A stretch of DNA of 64,000 bases from Antennarius striatus. Taxonomy: Eukaryota > Chordata > Actinopteri > Lophiiformes > Antennariidae. Shown piece by piece: positions 12,001 through 22,900 of the stretch. Each line of letters begins with the position of its first letter. The stretch's first letter is position 1. A program made the position numbers and the translations under genes. The stretch covers positions 9,588,491 to 9,652,490 of the forward strand of contig NC_090792.1 in NCBI RefSeq assembly GCF_040054535.1, in the 5' to 3' direction. The notes beneath the pieces were generated by a model. That model had not been told where the DNA came from, did no database searches, and saw only the letters and a list, made by a program, of their open reading frames with translations.

Positions 12001-12350
12001 GACAAATATTTCCTTGTGCGCAAAAGAATGTACATATTTATTCGCATCAATCAGACATTAATGGCGACAGAGACTCAAAGCCGTTTGTCAGATCAGACAA
12101 TCTCAAACCAATCGATGGAGGACAGAAGAGCAGTCAGGTTGGAAAAGTTTGCTGCCCTACATTCGCCTGCCCAACACTTAAAACAGAAAGTAAAAACTTG
12201 CATACCTCTCATTCCACGGTTCAAAATCAGATTGTGTTCATCTGGATGAATGAGATTCAGGTTCGCAGCTTGGAGATCCTCCGCTTCGATGTCGGCCGTA
12301 AAGAGCACGAGGAAGGCCGCCGCCGGCAGCCAGAACCTCGGACACTCCAT
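9098..12350 (-). CDS. Secreted fibrinogen C-terminal-domain protein with KDEL ending (FGL1-like)
   Basis: Two coding exons on the minus strand: 12350-12206 (145 nt) and 9792-9098 (695 nt). They join in phase 1 across a GT-AG intron of 2.4 kb to give 279 aa. Residues 1-23 are a clear signal peptide (hydrophobic AAAFLVLFTA, then IEA). A short linker leads to a fibrinogen-related domain from Cys54 to about residue 265. Visible are the Cys54/Cys83 pair, GGWTVVHQ, WDEYKLGFGDVTGDHWLGN, the calcium-site DRDND, GGGWWYDAC and ANLN. The protein resembles the fish 'fibrinogen-like protein 1-like' group; such domains bind glycans, acetylated ligands or receptors. It has no collagen or coiled-coil region. 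The last four residues are KDEL, which with a signal peptide would predict return to the ER. The intron carries two transposon relics. Exact family name about 60% sure; domain call certain. Confidence 0.88.
10069..10720 (-). mobile_element. hAT (ZBED/GTF2IRD2-like) transposon relic, copy A
   Basis: Read on the minus strand, broken frames match the C-terminal half of a hAT transposase of the kind related to vertebrate GTF2IRD2/ZBED proteins. They include a block with FPSLKES and, downstream, AAFRSRFNEF, followed by a 3' tail with GGCTCCTTGAACATTTTGG typical of hAT ends. In-frame stops and frameshifts show it is dead. It shares most of its length with an inverted copy at 17655-18378. Copy A keeps about 140 bp (around 10400-10530) that copy B has lost. 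Confidence 0.75.
10812..11757 (-). mobile_element. 5'-truncated RTE-clade LINE (reverse transcriptase C-terminal part)
   Basis: Minus-strand frames encode the second half of an RTE-type reverse transcriptase. They include VGLHQGSALSPFLFAMVMD, the catalytic FADD box in MMFADDIVIC, then VEDFKYLGSTV, and a C-terminal GHVQRRE region. The endonuclease domain and the N-terminal part of the RT are missing, as expected for 5' truncation on insertion. The 3' end near 10812 carries the characteristic short untranslated tail (GGTGACCCCTGAAGGGAAAA on the minus strand). A 73-bp 3'-end fragment of the same family lies at 17401-17473. The reading frame is largely intact across the retained part, so the insertion is fairly young. 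Confidence 0.88.
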
Positions 12351-13010
12351 CCTCGAACACCCGCTGCTGCTGCCAGAGTTCTACCGGTCAGCTGGGACTC
12401 ACCGAATTTATGGAAAAACGCTGTGCTGAAGGGAGGAAATGGAATATATCTGGACGATGTTGTATGGAAGCTTCTAATTTATTTTCGGGGATTATTAAAT
12501 TACACTAAATTTAAAATAAATAAATAAATAGAAAGGATGCCACACCAGTGTGTCACCTCAAATCAACCGACTTGAGGTGACATAAATGTCGTCTTCCCTA
12601 TATCAAAATCTTTTATCATAGGACATAGAATAAAAAGCACCAAAAGTGGACAGTTCAGGTCTCCGGTTCATTGAATCTCTTCAGAGTCCCACTCACAGCT
12701 GGACTTCAGCCTCAGGTGACACAAACCCTTCACTTATCTGTGTCCATGCAGATAACCAGCATGTAACTGGAAGATATGATGAATGCAAACCCAGATATCT
12801 GAAATCTCTTTCAAGATTCAATGAGGCTGAAGTCCACATGCAGCTGAATAGTTCACAAAGATGTATTGCAAACAGCAGCAGTTCTATTTGTTCATTCATT
12901 TAACTGTAATTGTTTTTCGTTTTTACATAAAACAGAAACAGTATCACAAAAGTGTGTTTGTATTTGTTGAAGCTGTATCAAACAATCATTTCAATACCAA
13001 GCTTTCACAT
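12351..13010. other. Upstream region of the fibrinogen-domain gene
   Basis: This separates the minus-strand fibrinogen-domain gene start from the katnbl1 3' end. The first 60 bp or so upstream of ATG 12350 is GC-richer (CTG/CAG-rich) and is the probable 5'UTR and core promoter. The rest is AT-rich with no recognisable exon. Open frames at 12646-12903 on both strands have no family resemblance. Confidence 0.4.
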
Positions 13011-13023
13011 TCAAAATAAGACT

Positions 13024-13029
13024 TTTATT
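13024..13029 (-). terminator. katnbl1: katnbl1 polyadenylation signal
   Basis: TTTATT on + reads AATAAA on the minus strand, about 370 nt beyond the katnbl1 stop codon. It is a plausible end of the 3'UTR. Confidence 0.5.
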
Positions 13030-13398
13030 AAACACCAACTGAACAATTTAAGAAAGCAGACAGTCATGTACACTATATCTTTCTAAAGTCCTACATTCAT
13101 TCTGATATTTTAAAAAGGCAATGTCCCAGCAAGAAAAAAATGTAATATCACAATGATGGGAATCTTTTCTTCAGTCACGGCCACAATTACTCTTGAACAA
13201 CATGGATTACAATTTTTATTGCACATTCTCTGTATGTCCATTCAAGTTGTTCAGCAAACTATCAAGTACGACCAGCTCCACCTCAGTGGGAGAACAAGCT
13301 AAGAGGCACCTCTTGTTGAAACAGCTCATCTTTCTACTGAGGATTCTTCTTAGAAGTTGCTGCCAGAGAAAAAGTTGTTATCTGGTTCTTCATTGCCA

Positions 13399-15840
13399 TC
13401 AATAAAGTTGAGACAGGAATGAATCAATAACCTGAAAGAAAAAAAAAGGTCCTGAAGGGATTTTTGCTACCTAAGATTTATAAGTATGAATAAACATGGG
13501 AAAAATTTGTTTATACATGCACGACTTACCTTTGCCAGGTCTCCAGCAATTCCTGGAACAGATCTCAGTGATGATTGCTGATGCCATAAATCCAATAACT
13601 GCCGATTAAAGACCTGATAATTTCTGTAATACATAAAGTCAAACACTTTATTGCAGGAGCTGTATGTTCTGAACTCTGTAGAACTGGCAAATTCTCACTA
13701 GTTAATGGCGCTGAATGGGTGGTTTGATTAACTGAAAAATCTAAAGAGTTAAAAAAATATTTTTGCTTTAAATTAGCATTGTGTGATTGTGTTTTCTCTA
13801 TTCTAAATATTTTATTTATGATGTCTTCCAGCTCCTTAAACAGATCAATACTTACTTGTCTGACTGAGGTTTCGTTGATCCACTATAGCCACTGGATCTT
13901 AGTTCGTCAAACCAGCTTTTCAAAACAGAGTTTATCCACTTTAAACCGACGATAAGATACCTGTCACGATACAAACTGTTTATCTTCACACAGCAGGTAT
14001 ACTAATGAAAGTCTGCAAAAACAAAGGCAGTTCGATTTAGCAAGAAGACTCACTCTTCATACGGACTGGCGAGGACCTTCTTAACTAAAGGAAGAAGGTC
14101 AACACAAGAGCCAATAGTGATCCTGGAGGAATCCTCATCAATGCTGTAGAGAAACTCGATCAACATTCAGCCCCCATGTAGTCAGTGTTACTCAAACATC
14201 AGCTCCCTCACCTTTTGCTTATCAGTGGGAGGAGATCAACAAACACACCAATGTCTTGTATTCTGTGAAGAATCAACAACAAATTAAATTCAAGCAAACA
14301 TACTGAATTTTACAATTTGTTCATCAACAACGCAGCACATTACATACCTCAGAAAGTATGTCAGCAGCTCCCCAATATTCCTCTGCCACAGTGTTAAGGA
14401 CACTTTCAGTCGTAGATGTCTTCCGTAGAGAACGTCTGTCATTGAGCTATGATCCTTAGTAAGCTGGAAAACATCGATGGTTTCACAACATTTAATTTGT
14501 GTGCACACAGTGATGAGAAACAGCCTGATCTCTGATGGTATGCCTGACCTCAGAGATCGTGCAGTATTCAGCTTGTTCAGAGCCGGATATACCAGTCATG
14601 TAGCTTTTATTGGCATTTAGTGCAAACTCCCAAGAGTCCATGTCAGTTATCTCCTGTTTCATGTCCTGCAAACACTTCATATCGTTCTCCTTGTTTGCAG
14701 CATCACAAGTTCTCCCTGGCCCAGCAGGCTTCCTTCGGGCCACTATCGGATGATGGGTCTTCCTTTTACATGACACCACTCGCTTCACTCTGCCTGGGTT
14801 GTTGCCAGAGCGACAAACTGGAAACCTGAGCAGGGCGAAAAGTCCAAAAGGTTTCTTCAAAGCAAACATTACACAGTTGCTGTTATTAATTTCAGAGCAA
14901 AATGCAGTTCATCATGCTCTTATTCTTCCCTACATTTTCTAATCCTTATCTGCTTCTACATAGCAACATAAATCCTTCACGTATTGAAATCTTCACGGCT
15001 CCACAAAATTTGGTTAATTTGGTTTCATAATTTCAAATAATCCAGACCAACTAACCAAAGTCATGGGTGAACACATAACCTCCCAAAATAATGGCTGTTT
15101 GTGGCCTTATGTACAACATGAGCTTGTAGATACACTATCAGCAAACAGTCTCCAATAATTTGAAGAAAATGTCATCATCTTGGTTCAAGTTTGATAATTC
15201 TACAGTGCTGTTTTCTCATAAACGTCCAGTCTGTGCAGTATTTCCACATACAGTTACATTTGTGCAGGAAAATCATATCTTTGTTGACTCAAGTTGGCTG
15301 GACCAGTAGTTGCAGCTTCTCCAATTCACAGAACCACAGCCAAGTACTACCAGCAACAGACAGTTCTCAGAACAGAAGAAAGCCTGTAAACTTTACTTAG
15401 AAGTTCAGTTGACTTTATTCAAAACATCTACTACGACCTGGATTACTGAGGATTTCCACAGACAAGAAAATCATATATTCCAGACTCATATTTGGGGGTG
15501 TTAAAGGATAAAACATCATTTGACAGTTAAACACTCACTTGCTTTGAGCTAGGCCCCTGCTACATTATAAAGTAAATTTCAGCATTACCTTTGTTTTTCA
15601 GTCACAATATACAGTATGTGTAAATATTTCTGTTGAACTCCTCATTTTTCTCACTATTCACCTGCATATTTGCAGAAATAAATTTGTATGGTTAAAAAAA
15701 TAGATACTAAGCAGTATAAGAGTTTATTGTGTTTTAAAATGTGTCACTCGTCTGACCTACCTGTTGTTTTTCCCATGTGGATAGCTCACGCTGTACTGGG
15801 CTGTATGTTTGTACTCTCCATCTTCACTGTTGAAATCCAT
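13399..15840 (-). CDS. katnbl1: Katanin p80 subunit B-like 1 (con80-domain protein)
   Basis: Eight coding exons on the minus strand: 15840-15761, 14825-14549, 14463-14348, 14262-14212, 14143-14054, 13960-13856, 13623-13530 and 13431-13399. All have GT-AG borders and matching phases; the 846-nt frame gives 281 aa (human 304). KATNBL1 is a nuclear and spindle-associated regulator that binds katanin catalytic subunits through a con80 domain and tunes microtubule severing. Diagnostic pieces are KRKTHHP, CDAANKEND, DHSSMTDVLYGRHLRL, NIGELLTYFLRIQD, GSCVDLLPLVKKVL, YLIVGLKWINSVLKSWF, and a C-terminal VFNRQLLDLWHQQ...VPGIAGDLAK...SQLY. The N-terminal basic region (about 27-60) is the likely nuclear/nucleolar localisation segment. 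A 5'UTR exon with donor at 16508 lies upstream. The gene sits near chrm5, as in other vertebrates. Confidence 0.95.
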
Positions 15841-16507
15841 TGGACCTAAAGGGACAAAACCCCAAGTCATCGTCTCAAAAAGTTTCAGATCCAATTAAAT
15901 ATTAACACAAATTGATTTGTGTATTTGTATTCGGGTCAATCTCGGAAAATAATCATATTATAATTTGAGTCTTCAAGTGTACAAACAATATTTTGTTGTA
16001 TAATATTGTGGTAAGTGTACTTTAAAAGAGCATACAACAAGAAGTTCAGCACATCGAATAAAATCCACCAAAGACGCTGCTTAAACTCAGTTTCCCATAA
16101 TGCTCTTTTCCGTATGCGTGACGTAAACAAGAACGGCTCCGAGTTTTGTGTTGCTGTGAGTAATTTTAGTCATCCGTTTAAAATTTAAAGGCAGCTAAAA
16201 CTACTGTACTTTGTTTATCCTTGTTAGATTGTTATTATTTTAAAAATCATTTTGTTGTACAACTTTAAATCGTAATCGTGGGCCTGAAACCATTTTATTC
16301 GGATTTACGCAGTGCTAACTCAGTACCGCGTCATGTACAATAGGTTTGGTTAGAATTAGCGACCTAATTTAAGACAGAACAGCCAGCTAAGCACCGTTTA
16401 TAGTGACGTGCAGTCGTCTGTAGAACCGCTACAGCAAATCAAAGGCTTCCCAATGCGGACACTACGTTCCTACCAATGACATGACCCATTGCTTTACCGA
16501 CACTCAC

Positions 16508-16680
16508 CTTGTTTTCACCTCCTAAGCGGCAGCGATACAATGAAGCCGGTTCGATTGGTTTTGTCTTGTTTCCGTGACTGACATAAAGAGGACATTCTAC
16601 TGACACCGCCACAAAGTGTTGAGCATCTTACTCTTTAGTACAGTGTCCGGAAAACGCACCCTCTAGCGACTGCATATCTA
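16508..16680 (-). promoter_or_regulatory. katnbl1: katnbl1 5'UTR exon 1 and promoter side
   Basis: On the minus strand a good donor (AACAAG|GTGAGTG) ends at 16508, and the matching acceptor (TTGTCCCTTTAG) precedes the ATG-bearing exon at 15845. The region upstream is locally less AT-rich and contains CpGs. The transcription start is not visible; the 16680 limit is a guess. Confidence 0.5.
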
Positions 16681-17074
16681 AATGGAGCAAAATTCAAAAA
16701 CAAACATCCCGTCAAGGAGTCATGCAAACGATCAGCTGATCTGACTGTTCATAAAGCAGCTGACAATGCTTTATTAACATCAGCTGCTTTTATTGACAGA
16801 TCATCTCTTTCCCTTTTACTCTCGGTCAAGTCAGCTGTCTCTGCAGAAATTGAGCGTGTTTTACATTTTGCGGTGAGGTCAGGTTGGGGTATTTTAAAGC
16901 TGAGTTGTCGTTTCACAAGTGACACATTGGCCCATTGGATTTTATGGTGTATCAACAAAATCAGTGTCGAGAAATGTTTGACAAGAGAGCTTCAATAATT
17001 TCATCATCATATGACAGTATGGTTTTATAGGGTGTCTGTTGCTACTTTGACCAGACCTCCTTTTTCTTCTGCAG
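16509..17074. promoter_or_regulatory. Divergent promoter region between katnbl1 and acp7
   Basis: katnbl1 (minus) and acp7 (plus) start back to back, with about 570 bp between the katnbl1 exon 1 donor and the acceptor before the acp7 ATG exon. No TATA box is obvious on either side. A pyrimidine-rich acceptor (TTTTTCTTCTGCAG) ends at 17074, so acp7 may have an unseen leader exon inside or upstream of this block. Confidence 0.45.
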
Positions 17075-17086
17075 TTCAGATTGAAA

Positions 17087-19942
17087 ATGGTGCCTGTCCA
17101 TGCTGCCTGCGCTTTGTTAAGTCTTTCACCCCTTTTGGTGCTTGGTGTTCCTCCTGTTTGGACCCAACCAGAGCAAGTACATCTCTCCTATCCAGGTAAG
17201 TGCTTGAATTTCCCCCATCAGCCTCATGTGTTTTCATTTAAGGAAATAAAAACCCTTTAGAAATAAGAATAATTTATTTTATTGTTTGTTTTTTTATACA
17301 TATAACTCATTAATCAAAGGATTGTTAATACTGGTGTTTTTCACAAGGTGAATTTTGACCTGATATGAAGTTCTGAAAAATTTCACTTTATTCAAAGGAC
17401 AGGGCTAGATGGAGGAAATTGATTCGCTGTGGCGACCCCTGAAGGGCAAAGCCGAAAGGAAAAGAAGAAGATTCCACTTTCATTCATCTGCATATTAAAG
17501 TCGACTCTTGCAAACCAGCTAATTTAACGCCACCCTAGTTGCCCCCTGGAGCTTTTTCAAAAATATGGTTTCTGGAGGAGGACAAGTCTTTAAAACATTC
17601 TTAACAATTTCCAATGTTTTAAACGTTTATATAAAAACATACATTCCCACCGGAGGGTATGGAGGTGATGAACCTTGTCATTCAGATGGTGAACAAGATA
17701 ATTGGAAAAGCATTAAATCAACGTCGGTTCCAGGAATTGCTAGTTGACAGTAAATATTCAGATCTCCTTCTACATAACAAACTCTCCTGGCTGTCCAGGG
17801 GGGAGGTTTTGCATCGCTTTGTTTCTTGTTTATGTGAAAACATTCCTGAAAAGCAAAGACCTGAACTACCCACAACTGGAAGACACCAAGTGGCTGTAAA
17901 AACTGCCCTTCATGGTGGATATGACAAGTCACCTAAACATGCTCCATAAAAGTCTCCATGAGCGGAAACACTGTTTTGTCATTGGAGCTCAAACTGACTG
18001 AGCAGAAGCAGGTTTAACGAGTTCATCAATACAACAAAAAAATAATACATTAATGTTAATACATTATGCATTAATACATAAATTAGTCATGGAAGTTAAA
18101 CTTTAAGCACCAAATATCCTAAAACAGAGTAGTTACATGGTGTCATTTTCTCCAGGATTTGCTGCAAGGAAAATAAACATTTAATCATGACTCTCATGTA
18201 TTTTGAGCCTACTAGTCATTTTCATTGTATACTATGGTAATATATCTAATATACTATTACTGAGTGTGTTGCCTTCATATAAGGTTTTTAATGTTTTGCA
18301 GATCTAGAGAGATTTGATTTTAGTTTTTTTTTGTCCAATATGGCTCTTTGAACATTTTGGGTTTCCGACCCCTGAGATAATTCAACGGCCCGAGGCCTCG
18401 ATGCAATTTTACATTTATACCCTGCAACAATTACGGAACCTGTAAAAGCATTCTGTTGGACAAAAAACACTTTTAGGGTAAAGACCCTGGACAATTACCA
18501 CAACCGTCGTGCACATTGCTCAATATTATTGTATCACCCTTGGTTTACACTTGTCTGTGTAGCATAGTATTTTCTTGGCCACTCCCTATGATAAAACTTT
18601 CTGTCTTTAAACTAACAATAATGAAAACAGAACACATCCTGTTGTCAGTTTAACTCGTTTCTCAAAGCACCACTCTTGTACTTTTAAAAGCCCCCACCTT
18701 GGCTTTTATACATATGTCAGTGAATCCAAATGTTCTGTCAGACCAGTCTGCATCACAGTTCCTCATCTTCACAGGAGTGATTGGTTCTATGGTTGTGACT
18801 TGGACCACTTTTAATAAGACAGAGAGCAAGGTGGAGTATGGCCTAAAGGGAGGCCCACTCTTTCAGATGAGCGCCAGTGGTGATGCGACCCTGTTTGTGG
18901 ACTCAGGGCGAGAGAAGAGGAAGATGTACATTCACAGAGTCACTCTCTCAGGCCTCAAACCTGGTTCTACTTACAGTGGGTGGAGCTTTATTTTTATTCA
19001 CTTTGCCATTATCTGAATGTTTTGCTGTCTGACCATGCTTTGGTTCTCCTGTGTTACCCCAGTCTATCACTGTGGGAGTGAACAGGGCTGGAGCGATGTG
19101 TTCTTATTCACTGCTCTGAATGACAGCACTAGTTTCAGCCCCAGGTTTGCTCTGTATGGTGACCTGGGCAATGAGAACCCCCAGTCTCTGGCAAGGCTAC
19201 AAAAGGAGACACAGCTTGGCATGTATGACGCCATCCTGCACATAGGTAAGCCCCACACTGATAGGAACATAAAAGACGTGAAACCATTACATTTAATCAG
19301 CCTCTCTCTAAGAGATTATTCATACACATTTTGAATGAAATGGGATTATGACCTCTTGCTTACTTCATCACCAAAAATCTCCAGTTCCCTATCTTTTTTG
19401 AAGATCTTTTTTTCCCCAATCATTTTTCTCTTGCTGGCTTGTCCAATAATTAAAAAAAAGGTTAAACATTGTTTTATTATGCTATGATTATGTCAAAAAG
19501 TAAAATTTTTGTGTGTTCATTTTTACATTTTTTTTGTTGGGTCACTTTTACTATTTGAAGATACTGTAGTTTTAACATTTTGGAAAATGTTTGTTGTTTT
19601 CCTATTGAAAGTAAGGTGGAAAAATTGATACCACTTGCAGATCATATGTGCTTAACATTCTAAAAATGAAGTTAGAATATAGCTAATTAGCCTAGTATAG
19701 CATTAGGACCAGAAACAGTGACTATCTACCAAAAGAAAGAAAATAAAAAAATCTCCTTTGTAGTTTCACTAAAGCTCATTACATGATGTCAGCATATAGC
19801 TCCCTGTAAAAACCCAAATTGTACACATTGGAATACATTATGGGATTTGTACATATTAACAAATTTAAACTTAGACTGAAACATACTTTATTAATCCCGC
19901 AACGGGAAATTATCTTTTCACTCACACCATAAAGAGATGTTA

Positions 19943-19978
<36 letters not shown>

Positions 19979-22900
19979 ATATATATTATGTGTATATATA
20001 TATATATATATAATATATATAATATATATTATATGTGTATATATATTATATGTATATATATTATATTTATATAATATATATATTATATATATATACTGTA
20101 TATATACACTGTATATATTTATATTTTGTTTACAGGCCCCTGAAACAAACACACAACACACTAGGGGCCTGTAGGCATGCAAATTAGTATGAGGGAGACA
20201 GAGTGACGGGTCGCGACTTTGGGGTGCGCCCCAAATGAGCAGCTTGTAGGGAGGATGGCCTTGCTCAATGGTGCCTCGGCAGTGCCTGGGAGGTGAGCCG
20301 ATACCTCCGAGGATGGCTGGTGGGAGTGGGAATCAAACCGCCGATGTCTGATCATAAGGTGTCCGCTCTACCACTAGGCCACTGCCACTGTCTTTAATAA
20401 ACAGCATAATACAGGCTGTTTATTAACGAGTAGTAAGCTTAATATAAGCTGTTTATTGACGAGTAATAAGCTTAATATAAGGTGTTTATTAACGAGTGTT
20501 AAATGTGCTGGTAGGTGGTCTTCCTTCACCAGACCTTGACTCATGTTTATGAAATAGAATTGAATTAATTCAATGTTGTCCTTTTTTGCTTTAAATGGAT
20601 TGACTCTGTAGCAAAAACTTGACTTTTATCATAAAACACAAACAAGAATTACATAAATGAAACCTCCACTTTTTCTGAAAACCCTGCTCCAGAGATACAC
20701 ATACTGTTATTTTATAGTTTACACAAATATGTTTTTAACTTGGACTGTGTTTATTTTACAGGAGATTTTGCTTATGATATGCATGAGGTATGTTACTTTT
20801 TTATTTTCCTTAATATCACTTTTGTCTAGTTAAGGTCGATAACAGGAAACTTCTGGAACACATTCATTTTCCCCAATAATATTTAGATTAAAATTGCACC
20901 ATTCTAAACCTCATATTAAAGTTCATAAAAATACTTTTTGGTCATTTAAAAACATCTCGATTGTCATCATTAAATATAAAACGTACATACCAGTAACTTT
21001 GCCTTGGATGCTAATATTTACTTTATGGATTTTTTTTTTTTCTCAAAAATACTGAACATGATCTAATCAGCAGACTCCTTTAGAAAATATTAACCATGAT
21101 TCATACAAGCTGCGCCTTCAGCAAACACAAGTATGTCTTATGTCTGCACAGAAGAAGGGAACATTGTCTGAAAGGTCATTAATGGCTGTGGCAGCCATGA
21201 AAGGTTTTTAAAAGCTGGGTAGAAAAAGAGACAAAAATGCCTTTGGTCTCAGTGAGGTTGGATAGGCTAATGATACTGTATATTCCTCTAGCCATCTGGA
21301 AAAGGGATTTACACGGTCTTCCAAATAATTTGGCTGAATATTAGTAAATGAAGAATGAACGTGTAATGAGAAAATCTTTGATGCCACGTCTCTATTTCAG
21401 GACAATGCCAGGGTTGGAGATGAGTTCATGAGGCAGATAGAGGCTGTCGCTGCCTACGTGCCCTACATGACCTGTCCAGGCAACCATGAAGCCCCTTAGT
21501 AGGTGGAATTAATTTCTTCCTAATCTCTATGACATTCCTCTTCTACCAGTTAGATGCTCAATTTCTGTAGGATTGGGTTTTGTTTTTGTTTTTGTTTTTG
21601 TTTTTTTTGGGGGGGGGGGGGGGGGGGGGTCAGGAGCAGCTCACATGAAACTCGTAGCTCATGAATCAACATGGAACAAGTCTCACTGTTTGCTTTTTGC
21701 TTACATGTGATGCCACATTCTCCTCAGGGGCTAAGGTATAATTATTGGGTTTGGCACAAAAGCAGCAGTAAATTCTGTTTTCCATATTGTAGAGAGACAT
21801 TTGCCAGATGCCCCTGACAAATTTCATTCAGAGCTGCCTCCTGTAAATGTAAACTGTGTTTTGGGGGGATCAGCTGCAGTATTTTCCCCTAGAAAGAACA
21901 CTTTGGTCTGCTGAAAACTCTTCACTGTACCATTTTGAACACATGGGAGCTATTTTGGTCTCTAAATACTGGGGAACCACCAACATCTAAACAAGGCAGC
22001 AATCTCTGCAACAAAACATACCAGACTGGGAATCATCAGTTTTCACTATCTGGTTTTCAGTTCCCAGACTGGGCCTGGGGTTTTGGGAACGATGCCTATA
22101 TTTTGACACATTTTTAATGAATGTGTTGTTCATTTTAAGTCTGGTATATTTTCTGGACTGAAATTCTTTTTTGAGGTAAATCAAACATCTGCTGGTTCCA
22201 GTTTCTCACATGTCAGGATTTAATGCTTTTCTGACTCATGTGATGGCAAATAGAATATTTTTCAGTTTTAGACTGGTGGTGAATTTGGGAATTGTGGTAG
22301 GCATTTTTTCCACTATTCCCAGAAATGTTATAGATAGAAATTAGTTGAGTACGAAAATAGTCTACTGATTAATTCATAATGAAAATAAAATGTTACAATT
22401 TCCACTTTGCATTTCGCATGTTCGTCCCTGTTTGAGTCCTACAATGCTGCTCCATTAGATGATTTTTAGAGTACAGTAACTCCACCAAGGTACCAGGGAT
22501 GGGTGATGGGCCAGGAAAGAACCCATTTAACATCAAGCAATCTGATTAAAAGAGCAGATATAGGAATCTTTTCCATTGTCCTGGTCATTGTTTTAAATGA
22601 CAGTACTAAACCGTGTGAGGAACCCATCATACTGAGTGGAACTTCTTGTTGAATATGAATCTGTTTGCAGCCTTCAGATTTTTATGATAGCCTGTTCCAC
22701 TGCCTCTGAATTATAGCTGACAACCTTTCTCAGTCGTGTAATATAATAAAATATTACGCTCTACCAAGTTAGTGGATTGTTTTCTGTCCGTTTCAGTTTA
22801 GTCAATAATATTTTTCATGCGATGATGATGTAGGATGATTCGCTCACGATTAAAGACCTCAGTCTGTGTGTCCCATTATTTTAAGTACCTCTGCTACAGT

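Larger units (their letters stand above)
9793..12205 (-). other. Intron of the fibrinogen-domain gene
   Basis: Donor GTATGC at 12205-12200 and acceptor TTTTATCAACAG ending at 9793 (both read on the minus strand). The intron is largely transposon-derived: a hAT relic (about 10069-10720) followed by a truncated RTE LINE (about 10812-11757), both on the minus strand. Confidence 0.8.

Noticed and set aside
14492..14869. Continuous 125-codon minus-strand frame taken as a gene
   Set aside because: Its middle is katnbl1 exon 14549-14825; both ends read into introns past good splice sites (acceptor before 14825, donor after 14549).
20161..20397. A functional tRNA gene on the minus strand
   Set aside because: A and B boxes are present, but the sequence does not fold into a full cloverleaf and continues into a non-tRNA body; it is a SINE.
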